A DNA stretch of 64,000 bases from Paenibacillus baekrokdamisoli (GCF_003945345.1 NZ_AP019308.1:4233501-4297500); one strand, 5' to 3'. Shown: positions 44,157-52,967, numbered from the stretch's first letter. Notes: a model not told the origin generated them from the letters alone. Translations and numbers: made by a program.

Positions 44157-44180
44157 AAGGGCACCCGTTTGGGTGTCCTT
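44157..44180 (+). terminator. Terminator of the TetR-SUMF1 operon
   Basis: The arms AAGGGCACCC and GGGTGTCCTT enclose a GTTT loop, followed by AGTTTT. It lies 145 bases past the SUMF1-like stop. Confidence 0.7.
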
Positions 44181-44358
44181 AGTTTTGGAATTGAGCTCAG
44201 CGAGGCGAACCGTGGCTGTGCAAATCCACAATCCTCCGTTCCACAATCTGTCTGTACCCTCTATGCCAGGACTGATAAGGTTCTCCTCTATCCAATAGTT
44301 ATTTCGGAACAAATTATGTACGTAGAGAAATAAGGGAGAAATCGGTCTGGGAACGGAA

Positions 44359-44530
44359 TTGGAAAGGGAGAGATTCATTACTGCCAATCAGCCTGCTTCG
44401 GCCTCTTCGCTGCTAAGCAACCGGTTCGTGCAAGCGATTTTGATTTCCACGCTGTTTTTGCAAATCGGGATTTGGGTGCCGAAATATCGCCATCCCCGTT
44501 TTCACCTTCGGCATTTTGGGACTTGGGTGA
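44359..44530 (+). pseudogene. N-terminal remnant of an MFS transporter
   Basis: From a TTG at 44359 the frame reads SNRFVQAILISTLFLQIGIW, the first helix of a Bacillota MFS exporter family. It then breaks: the family continues VRNFAILLF, and the bases for RNIAI are present one base out of frame (VPKYRHP is read). A frameshift and deletion have removed the rest. A strong hairpin follows at 44537. Confidence 0.65.
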
Positions 44531-44536
44531 AACAAG

Positions 44537-44574
44537 AAGAGGACACCTCGACCTGTCCGGTCGGGTGTCCTCTT
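44537..44574 (+). terminator. Strong hairpin terminator
   Basis: The arms AAGAGGACAC and GTGTCCTCTT, with an inner CGAC/GTCG pair, are followed by CCTTTATTG. It probably ended the transporter gene of which only the first helix remains. Confidence 0.75.
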
Positions 44575-45409
44575 CCTTTATTGCTTTATAGAGTTTGGTT
44601 CGATCATTTTCAGCAGGAAACGGAATGTCAAAACAAACCGTACCTAATTAAAACCGGTGCGATTTGGTATGCCGGACACACAATACGAACTGCTGATCGA
44701 TATCATTTTTCCCCTGAAGGCCGCCAAGCAGCCATCCCTCCCTTCTACTCCCTGCCACATTGGAACATCCAACCATTTCCTGAACAATAGAAAACGATTA
44801 CTTTTCACCTGCAACCCTGATCCTTAAATGATTATCCAGAACCGCAAACCATTGGTACAACTGGGAATCGGCGGATAGTCAATTTGGTACGTTTCAGATT
44901 ATTGACGGTTAAGCTTCACGACACCTACACTGGGATTTACCGATAGAAAGCATCGATTTTTTCCACGACTTTTCCCATTGTGCTGGCGATTCTGTTGAAC
45001 GAATATCGTCGTCTCAATGATCCCGATACTTTGCGTCTATCCTTTCCTGCAGAAATATTTCACGAAAGGCATTTTCCTCGGATCTAACAAAGGAGATCAC
45101 GATTTTGGCCGGAGGAGGTTCATTCCGGAATGGAGGTGAAGCGATATAAACCCGAGCCGGCCAAATCTGATACATATAAACATGCTGTTATTATTTAGGG
45201 AGGTTTAACCATGTCGAATCGCCAAATCGTCAACAAGCGTCTCTTTCATTGCTAGTCAAAGTATGTGTGCTCCCGCTTCTAGCCATGATGCCCCGAACTA
45301 AATGCACCCGAGAGTATGAACGATATTTATACGATTTGAAAGCATTTACAAAACAAGATCCTTCAGGGTTTTTATGGAAAAATAAGATCAGAAATTGGAG
45401 GCGATCAAG
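44575..45409 (+). other. Decayed stretch without an intact gene
   Basis: About 830 bases. At 45197-45253 there is a perfect-looking start (AGGGAGG, then ATGTCGAATCGCC) for a peptide of only 14 residues before a stop, probably another gene start cut off. Other short frames here show nothing I recognise. The region looks like the result of several deletions. Confidence 0.4.
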
Positions 45410-45892
45410 TTGATTAGAAAATCGATAGCCGGTATTTTATCTCTCATGCTAGTGTTTACGATCTTTCCTGGTTTTACATCCGCTGAAAATAATTTGATTG
45501 TAGGCAATAATGTCATTCTGGCCAATAACGGTAGCGCCATGTACAAGGTGTTCGTCCATTCAGACGCAGACAGCATGGAGCAGCATGCGGCTGAAGAGCT
45601 AGTCGATTATTTGACACAGGTTACCGGTGCTCCGTTTCAACTAACGGTGGACACCGCTCCGCCCAATGATCCAGTGGTACTTGTGGGGAGAAACGCACTG
45701 ACAGAAAGTCTGGTTCCGGAGCTGACCGGGAATACGTTAGGCGATGACGGCTTTATCATCCGCAAGATAAATCAGAACATAATCATCGCAGGCAGTCATT
45801 CACGCGGCACCATGTACGGTGTCAGTTTAAAACCAGCGAGACTGAGCAATTGCCAGAGGTCGCTCTTTTGGCGAACCGAAGAGTGTGGCTGA
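45410..45892 (+). pseudogene. N-terminal fragment of a secreted GH67N/DUF4838-type glycosidase
   Basis: TTG start with GGAGG eight bases upstream and a signal peptide (AGILSLMLVFTIFPGFTSA). The following region, MEQHAAEELVDYLTQVTG, VVLVGRNALTESL, GDDGFIIRK and IIIAGSHSRGTMYGV, matches the N-terminal domain seen in alpha-glucuronidase-like and DUF4838 proteins. After TMYGV, where the family continues with a long catalytic part, the frame runs into unrelated sequence and stops. A truncated gene, probably non-functional. Confidence 0.7.
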
Positions 45893-46016
45893 TCAGGAAA
45901 CTATCTACGCTTGGAAAGTAGTGTTAGCTGTTGAGTAAAGTAAAATTCCGCAAAAAATATCAAAACAGAGCGTTCCATCTGTCGTAAAGTGAGTATATCG
46001 ATATGGAGGCATTAAA

Positions 46017-46892
46017 GTGGATTATAAGGATTTGGTAATCAAGGCCATTACCTACATTGAGGATCATCTGACCGATGAGAGCTTAAGCACCAAGGCTATG
46101 GAGGCTGCGGGCTATTCGCCGTACCATTTTCACCGGATCTTCCTATCGGTTACGAGAAACTCCGTCTCGGAGTACATACGTAAGCGGAGATTGACTCAAG
46201 CAGCATACGATTTATTTTATACCAACCAAAGGATCATAGATATTGCCATCTTGTACCGGTTCGAGTCTCAGGAATCCTTCGCCCGAGCCTTTTGGAAAAT
46301 GTTCTCCATCTCGCCTGGACAATTTCGAAAGCAAAGGGACATGAAGGACACGCTGTTCCGGGCAATGGAGAAGCTTCCTTTGGATGAAGTGGGGCTACAG
46401 CATTTGAATAAGAGCGTCTCCCTCGTGCCAGCTATTGTCTGCCTGAATAAGCTGAATCTGGTCGGCATGTCAATACCGGGTGTTAATTCGGACGAGGTCG
46501 GAAAGCTATGGCGGAGCTTTAGGCAGCGTTTGTTTGAAATTGAGCGAAAGCCGGATACGGAAGACATATTTTATGCGGTCATTGAACTTACAGGTAGGCA
46601 ATGGGAAATCACGTATATCGCTTGTGTCGAGGTGGCTAGCGAGGAGAGTGTAGTTCCCTTGGGAATGGTCGCTAAGCTGCTCCCAGTGGTAACTTATGCG
46701 GTTTTTACTCATAAGGGGACATTATCGAGACTCAACGATACGTTCCAGTACATTTATGAAACGTGGTTACCCCAGTCAGGCAGCGTTCGTACGAATTGCC
46801 CGGAGTTTGTGCGTTACGACCATCGATATCTAGGACCGATGAACGAGGATTCGGTATTAGACATATATATTCCCGTTGGCTCGCCATATTAG
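46017..46892 (+). CDS. AraC regulator with GyrI-like effector domain
   Basis: 291 residues, GTG start with GGAGG upstream. An N-terminal AraC double helix-turn-helix (LSTKAMEAAGYSPYHFHRIF, ESQESFARAFWKMFSISPGQ) covers residues 1-110. The C-terminal GyrI-like ligand domain (about 130-290) has VVTYAVFTHKGTL and WLPQSG, the pattern of Rob/BmrR-type drug-sensing domains. It is followed after 33 bases by an alpha/beta hydrolase gene, so the two form an operon, perhaps for response to and breakdown of a small molecule. Confidence 0.9.
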   Translation: MDYKDLVIKAITYIEDHLTDESLSTKAMEAAGYSPYHFHRIFLSVTRNSVSEYIRKRRLTQAAYDLFYTNQRIIDIAILYRFESQESFARAFWKMFSISPGQFRKQRDMKDTLFRAMEKLPLDEVGLQHLNKSVSLVPAIVCLNKLNLVGMSIPGVNSDEVGKLWRSFRQRLFEIERKPDTEDIFYAVIELTGRQWEITYIACVEVASEESVVPLGMVAKLLPVVTYAVFTHKGTLSRLNDTFQYIYETWLPQSGSVRTNCPEFVRYDHRYLGPMNEDSVLDIYIPVGSPY

Positions 46893-46925
46893 GAGCATGT
46901 AGCTCAAGGAGAGGAAGAGATCAAG

Positions 46926-47816
46926 ATGAACAAAATAGAAGACATTGTTGAAGTATATGCAGGTTGCTGCGAGGTACAAATTACCGACAACGCATTGAGG
47001 GTGACCGTTCCCATGATCGTGATGTATCCGACAGATGCACCGGAACAGACTGATAGGATAGGGCCGTACTCGTTGGAGGTGGCCAGAGACGCAGCGCCGC
47101 TGGATGGAAAATTTAGGCTAGTCCTCATTTCACACGGTACAGGCGGTTCACCGCTTGTGTACCGGTCGCTCGCTCGGCATTTGGCGCGCAGCGGCTTTAT
47201 CGTTGGCCTGCTCGAACATCCATTCAATAACCGCAACGATAATAGTTTGGAAGGTACTGTCCAAAACCTCACCTATCGCCCCCGGCACCTTCGCATGGCA
47301 GCCGACTGGTTTTTTGAAGATGAGAGGTTTAAGGGGCTTCTCCAGCCGGGAGGCCATTCGGTCATCGGGCATTCCATGGGGGGCTACACCGCGCTTGCAG
47401 CAGCTGGCGGCATCCCGACCTCCTTCCCTACTGAGAGCCCGGATGGGAAGCCGCAGCAGATCGATGTTCCTTATGATTCACGCATCCGGTCCCTGATTTT
47501 GCTAGCCCCGGCGTCCGTTTGGTTCCGTAATGAGGGAGCATTAAGCAACGTTCGGCTCCCCATTCTCATGTTGGATGCCGAGCAAGACCCTTACACACCT
47601 CCTTTTCACGCGCAGATCATCATGAATAGTGTTGCTGAACCGCAAATGATTCGCTATCGGACGGTGGAGAATGCCGGACATTATTCCTTCCTGACTCCTT
47701 TCCCAGCTGAGATGATTTCACCAGCCTTTCCCCCCTCGCAAGACCCGCCCGGCTTTGATCGCGTGCAATTTCACGAAACGCTGAAGACTGAAGTAGTAGA
47801 GTTTCTGTTGACTTAA
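46926..47816 (+). CDS. Alpha/beta hydrolase (dienelactone hydrolase-like)
   Basis: 296 residues without a signal peptide. The oxyanion region is LVLISHGTGGS, the nucleophile elbow GHSMGGYTA (catalytic Ser), the acid region LPILMLDAEQDPYTPP and the catalytic His in NAGHYSFL. This is the layout of predicted dienelactone hydrolases and platelet-activating-factor-hydrolase-like esterases. AAGGAGAGGAAGAG precedes the ATG. It is the second gene of the AraC operon, and a strong terminator follows at 47922. Confidence 0.87.
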   Translation: MNKIEDIVEVYAGCCEVQITDNALRVTVPMIVMYPTDAPEQTDRIGPYSLEVARDAAPLDGKFRLVLISHGTGGSPLVYRSLARHLARSGFIVGLLEHPFNNRNDNSLEGTVQNLTYRPRHLRMAADWFFEDERFKGLLQPGGHSVIGHSMGGYTALAAAGGIPTSFPTESPDGKPQQIDVPYDSRIRSLILLAPASVWFRNEGALSNVRLPILMLDAEQDPYTPPFHAQIIMNSVAEPQMIRYRTVENAGHYSFLTPFPAEMISPAFPPSQDPPGFDRVQFHETLKTEVVEFLLT

Positions 47817-47921
47817 CATTAGGAACAATCACTTTCCGTCGAAATCAAATGTTAACTAAGAGTTCGATTAACTAATCGTTACGCTAACTGGGGAATGTTA
47901 GTTCAATAACAGGCTGAAACA

Positions 47922-47968
47922 GCAGCGGCAGTCTAAGACTTTATTTTCACGTCTTAGTCCGCCGCTGC
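47922..47968. terminator. Strong terminator between convergent genes
   Basis: The arms GCAGCGGC-GTCTAAGAC and GTCTTAG-GCCGCTGC lie between the hydrolase (plus) and nagB (minus), followed by TTACTTTATT on the plus strand. It probably serves both. Confidence 0.82.
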
Positions 47969-47996
47969 TTACTTTATTGGAACAGTGGGCTAATCA

Positions 47997-48725
47997 TCAC
48001 TTCAATTGGGAAGCGGAAGAAGCGTCCAAATACAACCACCAATCGCTATGGGTATTCAAGATCGAAGCCGGAACCTCGCGGGAAATCTCTTCGTTCAGAG
48101 TCTGCTTGATCGCGTTCGCTTTCACTTCGTGGGGAACGCAGGAAATAATAGTGGAACTTTCCATAATTTTTCTTACCGTCATCGTAATCGCCTGAGCAGG
48201 GACCTGATCGATGGAGTCGAACCAACCCTCGCCCACCTGCTGTCTTTTGCATGCTTCATCCAATTCGACAATCTTATAAGCTTCAGTTGTATCAAAATCC
48301 GCCGGAGGATCGTTGAATGCTATGTGCGCATTTTCTCCGATGCCAATGAGTGCCAGATCGATCGGCAACCGGTTGATTTCTTCCGTTAAATCCGCAATAT
48401 TTCTTGCGACGTCTCCTTCCCCGTTGACCAAATAAGCTTTCTTAACTGGTGCGTAGGACAGAAACCGTTCGCGCAAATATTTTCGGAAGCTCGCGAGATG
48501 CGACTCCGGAAGCCCGACATATTCGTCGAGATGAAACATCTCGACCTTGCTCCAATCCACCTGTTTCTGGGCGAGTGCCTCTAAAAAAGGAAATTGCGAT
48601 GCGCCGGTGGATAAAATAATCCGGGCGGCTCCTTGTTTCTCGATACATCCGTTGATGATCTCAGCCGCTTTGTCCGCCGCTGTTTTACCCAATTGTTCCG
48701 CTGTTTCGGCAACATGTAAATGCAT
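47997..48725 (-). CDS. nagB: Glucosamine-6-phosphate deaminase
   Basis: 242 residues, the usual bacterial length. It converts glucosamine-6-phosphate to fructose-6-phosphate and ammonia. Visible family motifs: LSTGASQFPFLEAL, the active-site FHLDEYVGLPESH, LIGIGENAHIAFNDPP (with the general-base Asp and active-site His region) and a ring-opening region after EVKANAI. It lies 28 bases downstream of nagA on the same strand, the classical order for N-acetylglucosamine use. An AraC regulator is divergent from nagA. Confidence 0.95.
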   Translation of the reverse strand: MHLHVAETAEQLGKTAADKAAEIINGCIEKQGAARIILSTGASQFPFLEALAQKQVDWSKVEMFHLDEYVGLPESHLASFRKYLRERFLSYAPVKKAYLVNGEGDVARNIADLTEEINRLPIDLALIGIGENAHIAFNDPPADFDTTEAYKIVELDEACKRQQVGEGWFDSIDQVPAQAITMTVRKIMESSTIISCVPHEVKANAIKQTLNEEISREVPASILNTHSDWWLYLDASSASQLK

Positions 48726-48753
48726 GGTGATCCCTCCATAGTTATCAATTAGA

Positions 48754-49902
48754 TTATCGGGCGTAAACCGAACAACCGGCTACAACCGTCTCCCGTACCG
48801 AGATGGCATAAGTTTGTTCATCATAATCAAACAGGGTCAAATGAGCGGGGCAGCCAACTTCGAGACGGCCTAAACTCGAAGCCCCCAAAGCTCTGCTAGG
48901 ACGAACGGTCACCGCTTCAATCGCTTCCCGGAGATCCATGTCCGTGTAACGGATCGCACCGGTTATTCCCCTGTCCAGCGAGTAAGCAGATCCAGCCAGT
49001 ATGTCTGGGTTCGCTGCCGTTGACAATCGTCCGTCCTCCCGAAGCTCGACTTCATCCCCGATCAGGCTTTTGTATCGTCCGGGCGGCATACCTCCGAATT
49101 TGACGCAGTCGCTGACTAGGATCGCTTTGTCGCGTTTTGCGCGTACCATGGCCTTGATCACGGCGGGCTGCAAATGATGGCCATCCGGGATGAACGTTGC
49201 CCATAGCCTGTCTTCCGCTAATTGGCTCCAGATGTAGTTAGGGTGTCTTGGGAGAATCGTATGCGAGCCGTTGCCCAAGTGCGTAGAGATCGTCGCTCCC
49301 GCATCAACAGCCGAATTCAATTGTTCATCGCTTGCCATCGTATGGCCAATGCATACGATGATATCGTGTTTCACCGACTTTTCGATAAAAGAGATTGCGC
49401 CTTCCGTCTCCGGTGCGATCGTCACCATTCGAATCAGCCCGTCCGCCGCATCCTGAAACCGAAGGAACTCCTCCCAGTCCGGTTTGCGGACATGCTGTTT
49501 GGAGTGGGCTCCTCGCGGTCCATCTTCCGCAGAGATATAGGGGCCCTCCAAATGAATGCCGTAAATCGATTCGCGAACGGAAGAATCGGATCTTTTGACG
49601 GATGCAATCACCTTAATAGACCTTATGATACGATCGTGATCACCGGTAACGACAGTCGGCAAATATGCGGTAATTCCTTTTGAATGCAGAACCTTGGACA
49701 CGGCAAGAACATCATCCGAAGTCACCGAGGCGTCGTTAAAATCGAACCCGGCGAATCCATTGACCTGCAAATCGATCCATCCCGGTGAAATCCACGCCAT
49801 GCCCTCTGCCTCTTCGACCTCGCTTATTTCCGCAATTATGCCGTTATGGGCTGTTTTTTCCACAGCGCAGCCCGTTTCCGTATTCCTACCCCGCCATTTC
49901 AT
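48754..49902 (-). CDS. nagA: N-acetylglucosamine-6-phosphate deacetylase
   Basis: 382 residues from the ATG at 49900-49902, which has AAGGAG seven bases upstream; longer in-frame starts have none. It removes acetate from GlcNAc-6-phosphate. Motifs of the amidohydrolase family: GWIDLQVNGFAGFDFND, LEGPYIS (metal-binding Glu), IGHTMAS and THLGNGSHTI (metal His residues), and LVSDCVKFGGMPPG (catalytic Asp). First gene of the nagAB operon. Confidence 0.95.
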   Translation of the reverse strand: MKWRGRNTETGCAVEKTAHNGIIAEISEVEEAEGMAWISPGWIDLQVNGFAGFDFNDASVTSDDVLAVSKVLHSKGITAYLPTVVTGDHDRIIRSIKVIASVKRSDSSVRESIYGIHLEGPYISAEDGPRGAHSKQHVRKPDWEEFLRFQDAADGLIRMVTIAPETEGAISFIEKSVKHDIIVCIGHTMASDEQLNSAVDAGATISTHLGNGSHTILPRHPNYIWSQLAEDRLWATFIPDGHHLQPAVIKAMVRAKRDKAILVSDCVKFGGMPPGRYKSLIGDEVELREDGRLSTAANPDILAGSAYSLDRGITGAIRYTDMDLREAIEAVTVRPSRALGASSLGRLEVGCPAHLTLFDYDEQTYAISVRETVVAGCSVYAR

Positions 49903-49972
49903 CTGCATACTCCTTCCTCGGTTAATCCGATGTACAATCATCCTTCTTCTATCTATCATAAGACAAAATAAG

Positions 49973-50001
49973 TTTCTTGTATTGGTCAATTTTGCTATAA
50001 T
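49973..50001 (+). promoter_or_regulatory. Probable promoter of the AraC gene divergent from nagAB
   Basis: A perfect -10 TATAAT at 49996-50001 lies 39 bases before the ATG. The hexamer at ideal distance, TTTCTT (49973-49978), is a weak -35, as in activator-dependent or weak promoters. Confidence 0.4.
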
Positions 50002-50039
50002 AACACCAAATATGATTTATTTTGTTATGGAGTGATCAA

Positions 50040-50897
50040 ATGCAGACCGGAGAAATCGAAGCCATCGACTACGGTGAGCAAGAGGGCGATTTTTACATCC
50101 AACAAGTGATGCGTACGACTCCTTATGAGAAAACAAGCCATTTCCACGGCAACTATGAGATATACTACCTTCTCTCGGGCCGCCGTAATTATTTTATTAA
50201 GGATACCGCCTACACGATTGCAGCCGGCGATCTCTTGTTCATCAACAAGCATGACGTCCACAAAACATCCGTGCTCGGATCCTCTCAGCACGAAAGGATA
50301 GTTGTCAATTTCAGCGATTCTTTTCTAGGGTCCGGCCATCCGCTGTTTCGTCCCGAACTGCTGCACGTATTTCGCAGAAACAACCACCTCTACCGGCTGA
50401 AGCCGCGGGAGCAATGGTTCGTTGAGGATTCTTTCCGCAATATGATAAGCGAGATCGAACGCAAAGAAGACGGATTCGAATTGTCGATCCGCCTTATCCT
50501 TGCGCAGCTTCTGCAATTCGCCTCTCGATTGAAGGATGGTTGTGCAGCGGTAACCGACGACCCGCTAAGTCCAACGCATCGGAAGATCGCCGATGTCGTC
50601 AAACACATTAACGCTTGCTACCAAGAAAAGCTTCCTCTTTCGGAGTTGTCTAAAACCTTCGACATGAGCCCCGCTTATCTTAGCCGAACCTTCAAGAAGG
50701 TGACCGGCTTTACCCTAGTAAGCTATCATAACTTGATACGCATCCGCGAAGCTCAAAAACTGCTGCAAGAAACGGACAAGAAGGTTGCGGAAATATCGGA
50801 AAGAGTCGGCTTCGAACAATTCGCCCATTTTAACCGGACATTCAAGAAGACCGCGGGAATGAATCCCCTGCGTTACCGGAAAATTTTTGTGAAGTGA
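50040..50897 (+). CDS. AraC-family regulator with cupin domain, probable nag regulator
   Basis: About 285 residues from the ATG at 50040, which has GGAG eight bases upstream. An N-terminal cupin sensor (FHGNYEIYYLLSGRRNYFIKD in pieces, AGDLLFINKHDVHKT) covers about 20-100. A C-terminal AraC double helix-turn-helix (PLSELSKTFDMSPAYLSRTF, VAEISERVGFEQFAHFNRTF) covers about 185-285. Divergent from nagA with 137 bases between the starts, so it probably responds to an amino sugar and controls nagAB. Confidence 0.9.
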   Translation: MQTGEIEAIDYGEQEGDFYIQQVMRTTPYEKTSHFHGNYEIYYLLSGRRNYFIKDTAYTIAAGDLLFINKHDVHKTSVLGSSQHERIVVNFSDSFLGSGHPLFRPELLHVFRRNNHLYRLKPREQWFVEDSFRNMISEIERKEDGFELSIRLILAQLLQFASRLKDGCAAVTDDPLSPTHRKIADVVKHINACYQEKLPLSELSKTFDMSPAYLSRTFKKVTGFTLVSYHNLIRIREAQKLLQETDKKVAEISERVGFEQFAHFNRTFKKTAGMNPLRYRKIFVK

Positions 50898-50949
50898 ACA
50901 TATTACTCTGATTGCTAGGACGGCATCCCTAATTCAAAAAACTACACAG

Positions 50950-51008
50950 GAATGAAGCTGCTCCAGAATGAAGTTCACCTTGGCCAGCTTCGCCGTCACC
51001 TTCTGCAT
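50950..51008 (-). pseudogene. Short fragment of the McrB-like gene
   Basis: About 59 bases match 62934-62992 inside the McrB-like gene with a few differences (for example CCAGCTTCGCCGTCACCTTC is identical). A shorter piece of the same segment occurs at 58372-58388. Both are followed by AAATGGTCTAAGG, so they were copied together with the module to their right. Confidence 0.75.
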
Positions 51009-51085
51009 TAAATGGTCTAAGGTTAAGAGACAAAAACGGGAGAGTCTGCGCGACACCTACTAGATTTACTAAGAAAAAAGTGTTC

Positions 51086-51184
51086 CTTCTCGCTTAAACG
51101 CACTAAGAGCTAATTTGAGGGTCTAAGTAGACCTTCAAATTAGCTCTTTTGATTGCAATACTGTTTTGTTGTACCTATCTCGAA
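51086..51184. repeat. Hairpin repeat family B, copy 2
   Basis: About 100 bases matching 34221-34320 and 58549-58647, with the hairpin at 51105-51150. The stem is intact. It lies directly downstream of the LytTR gene. Confidence 0.8.
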
Positions 51185-51188
51185 TAAA

Positions 51189-51212
51189 AGCTTGGCTATC
51201 AGGGGCCAAGCT
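51189..51212 (-). terminator. Terminator overlapping the LytTR stop codon, copy 1
   Basis: The arms AGCTTGGC and GCCAAGCT are followed on the minus strand by TTTTATTCG. The same structure follows the second LytTR gene (58653-58678). Confidence 0.75.
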
Positions 51213-51558
51213 ATGAAGGCTCAACAGACCCTCTTAAAGCTTGAATGATCTCCTGAATAGACTTACTGGACACTGGGATATAAAGGGGCTCTTCATTAGC
51301 TTGGAGATTTATCACCTTTAGTTCCGGATCATATAACCAAGCTTTACTCAAATTGACGATTGTTCCACGGTCAACCCGCAAGAAGCCCGCCGAATCCAGC
51401 AGAAGAGCCCACTCTTCTACCCGTTGAATAGATTGAAACACCTCATTGCCCGTATGGAATAGAAGACTTCCTTTCCTGTTCGTTTGCATATATAGCACAT
51501 CCCGGTGGACATCGAGCATGTGAATATTTCCTTTGGTATCTTTCACGGGAATCTGCAT
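51211..51558 (-). CDS. Stand-alone LytTR DNA-binding protein, copy 1
   Basis: 115 residues made up almost wholly of a LytTR domain: RDVLYMQTNRKGSLLFHTG, LLLDSAGFLRVDRGTIVNLS and KAWLYDPELKVINLQ. It lacks a receiver or membrane part, so it is not a standard response regulator. AAGGAG precedes the ATG. It lies 18 bases behind the HEPN gene and is probably translated from the same mRNA. A copy with about ten residue differences and a duplicated EPPV tail lies at 58677. It may regulate the module or the nearby defence genes. Confidence 0.86.
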   Translation of the reverse strand: MQIPVKDTKGNIHMLDVHRDVLYMQTNRKGSLLFHTGNEVFQSIQRVEEWALLLDSAGFLRVDRGTIVNLSKAWLYDPELKVINLQANEEPLYIPVSSKSIQEIIQALRGSVEPS

Positions 51559-51576
51559 AGAGGCTCCTTACTTTTG

Positions 51577-52026
51577 TTATTTAATAACGGAGCAATAGGG
51601 AGCAGAGCTGCCGTCTACGACTTTTGGTGATAAGTGACTTAAGAAGAGATCTATCTGTTCGAAACAAATTCGCACACGCTCCTTAGAGGGCACAGGGGTA
51701 ATTTCCTTTTCAAAAGAGTGGCATTGCAAGCCAAGAACATTTATGAGCAAATCACTACCTACGTTTACATCAGTGAACAAATGGACATGACTTAGCCAGA
51801 CATCTGGTCTTTGCGATAACTTGGGAAGAATACCATTCACTTTTAAGTAATACGCTTTGAACATAGCATTCACAGCCATCTCCGAAACGGACTGACATTG
51901 CTCGTACATCCCATGATTGAAGAAGATTACAGCCGATTCCATGTAACGCTGGGAGATATCATGCCAGTATTGAGGGTTTAACAGCACGCTATGTGATAAT
52001 GAACGCCATTCATCCAATCGCTTCAT
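51577..52026 (-). CDS. HEPN-domain protein, copy 1
   Basis: 149 residues from the ATG behind GAGAGG. It is all helical with the HEPN pattern: HDISQRYMESAVIFFNHGMY, then CQSVSEMAVNAMFKAYYLK and a later RPDVWLSH, which fits the R-x(4-6)-H ribonuclease motif. HEPN proteins act as RNases in toxin-antitoxin, abortive infection and restriction systems, or as helpers of nucleotidyltransferases. Here the partner is a LytTR protein, with a divergent XRE gene beyond. A copy with ten differences lies at 59055. RNase activity is inferred. Confidence 0.8.
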   Translation of the reverse strand: MKRLDEWRSLSHSVLLNPQYWHDISQRYMESAVIFFNHGMYEQCQSVSEMAVNAMFKAYYLKVNGILPKLSQRPDVWLSHVHLFTDVNVGSDLLINVLGLQCHSFEKEITPVPSKERVRICFEQIDLFLSHLSPKVVDGSSAPYCSVIK

Positions 52027-52084
52027 CTTCATAGCCTCTCTTCATTAGCTGCATGCAGCAAGGAGTCGGACTCTCATTGCCTTT

Positions 52085-52114
52085 ACGATATATATTACAC
52101 GATATATGTATCGT
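52085..52114. promoter_or_regulatory. Operator-like palindrome between HEPN and XRE genes
   Basis: ACGATA-TATG-TATCGT (52099-52114) is a perfect-arm palindrome, and a further half-site ACGATA lies at 52085-52090. It is centred between the two divergent start codons, the expected place for an XRE operator controlling both directions. Confidence 0.6.
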
Positions 52115-52170
52115 TATAAAGCGTAAATTTATTCGATACCATAAGGGTAAAGCAGTTAGGAGTAATCCCT

Positions 52171-52371
52171 TTGAAATTAAGTGAAGCCAGAAAAAATAAA
52201 AATATAGTCCAAGAAGATTTTTCGCATATGATTGATGTATCTTTAAGGTACTACCAGCGGTTAGAAACCGGGAAGTCAATTCCAACCGTTAAGATAGCTT
52301 TACGTATATGCAAAATACTAGAGGTTAGCCCATTTGATATTACTGAGTGGCAGGATGAACTACGGTCGTAA
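52171..52371 (+). CDS. Small XRE-family helix-turn-helix protein, module 1
   Basis: 66 residues forming only a Cro/CI-type helix-turn-helix (LSEARKNKNIVQEDFSHMI, YYQRLETGKSIPTVKIAL). TTG start with AGGAG upstream. Divergent from HEPN-LytTR. Likely represses the module from the palindrome at 52085-52114. The related gene at 59839 shares only a little over half of its residues, although the neighbouring HEPN and LytTR genes are nearly identical between modules. Confidence 0.85.
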   Translation: MKLSEARKNKNIVQEDFSHMIDVSLRYYQRLETGKSIPTVKIALRICKILEVSPFDITEWQDELRS

Positions 52372-52430
52372 TTACATCGCCGGTGGAGGGTCAGTACCAG
52401 AAACTCATCGGATATAAAGGGGAACGCAAA

Positions 52431-52472
52431 TAAGAGCGAGACGTTAAGCATTAGCTTATTGTCTCGCTCTTA
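52431..52472. repeat. Hairpin repeat family A, copy 5
   Basis: The arms TAAGAGCGAGACGTTAAGC and AGCTTATTGTCTCGCTCTTA enclose ATT. The preceding 45 bases resemble those before copy 3. It follows the XRE gene and can act as its terminator. Confidence 0.75.
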
Positions 52473-52571
52473 TTATTAATATTTTCATCTAGGGGATTCA
52501 ACGGTTTGCGATATCTATGTTCTACTGAACAGGTGTGATAAATAATGTTTTTCCCCTTTGAAGTGTTACTA

Positions 52572-52967
52572 CTACTCTTTATTTAGCATATCAACAAATT
52601 TAATATCCGCTGGAGCAAATGCATATTCATTTAGTTCATTCCGGTACACCCATCGGTAATCGTCATGATCTATAAGGACAATCTCTCCACTAATGTAGGT
52701 TGCTTTGTATGCAAATAAACGAATGTATGTTGGACCATATTGATGATCATTTACACCAAATGACTCATAGGAAACAATCTCGATATTCATTTCCTCTAAT
52801 AGCTCTCTTCGCAGACAATCTTGCACAGTTTCGTTCTTCTCCAGTTTACCGCCTGGGAACTCCCATAGGCCTTCTTGAGCCTTACCTTCTTTACGTCTAG
52901 CGATCAAGATTCGACCTAACTTGTCCTCAATTATAGCTGCCGCTACCTCAATCATTTGCTCCCACAT
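52572..52967 (-). CDS. NUDIX hydrolase, MutT-like
   Basis: 131 residues with a complete Nudix box GGKLEKNETVQDCLRRELLEE (positions about 38-60, continuing MNIEI), preceded by GLWEFP. It resembles 8-oxo-dGTP diphosphatases (MutT/CTP pyrophosphohydrolase type), which clean damaged nucleotides. The first ATG at 52967 has only TTAGG upstream; the ATG four codons later (MIEVAA) has GGGAG. Neighbours suggest no pathway. Confidence 0.9.
   Translation of the reverse strand: MWEQMIEVAAAIIEDKLGRILIARRKEGKAQEGLWEFPGGKLEKNETVQDCLRRELLEEMNIEIVSYESFGVNDHQYGPTYIRLFAYKATYISGEIVLIDHDDYRWVYRNELNEYAFAPADIKFVDMLNKE

Noticed and set aside
44085..44333. An 82-codon plus-strand frame after the SUMF1-like gene
   Set aside because: It spans the operon terminator at 44157-44180 and has no ribosome binding site or family pattern.
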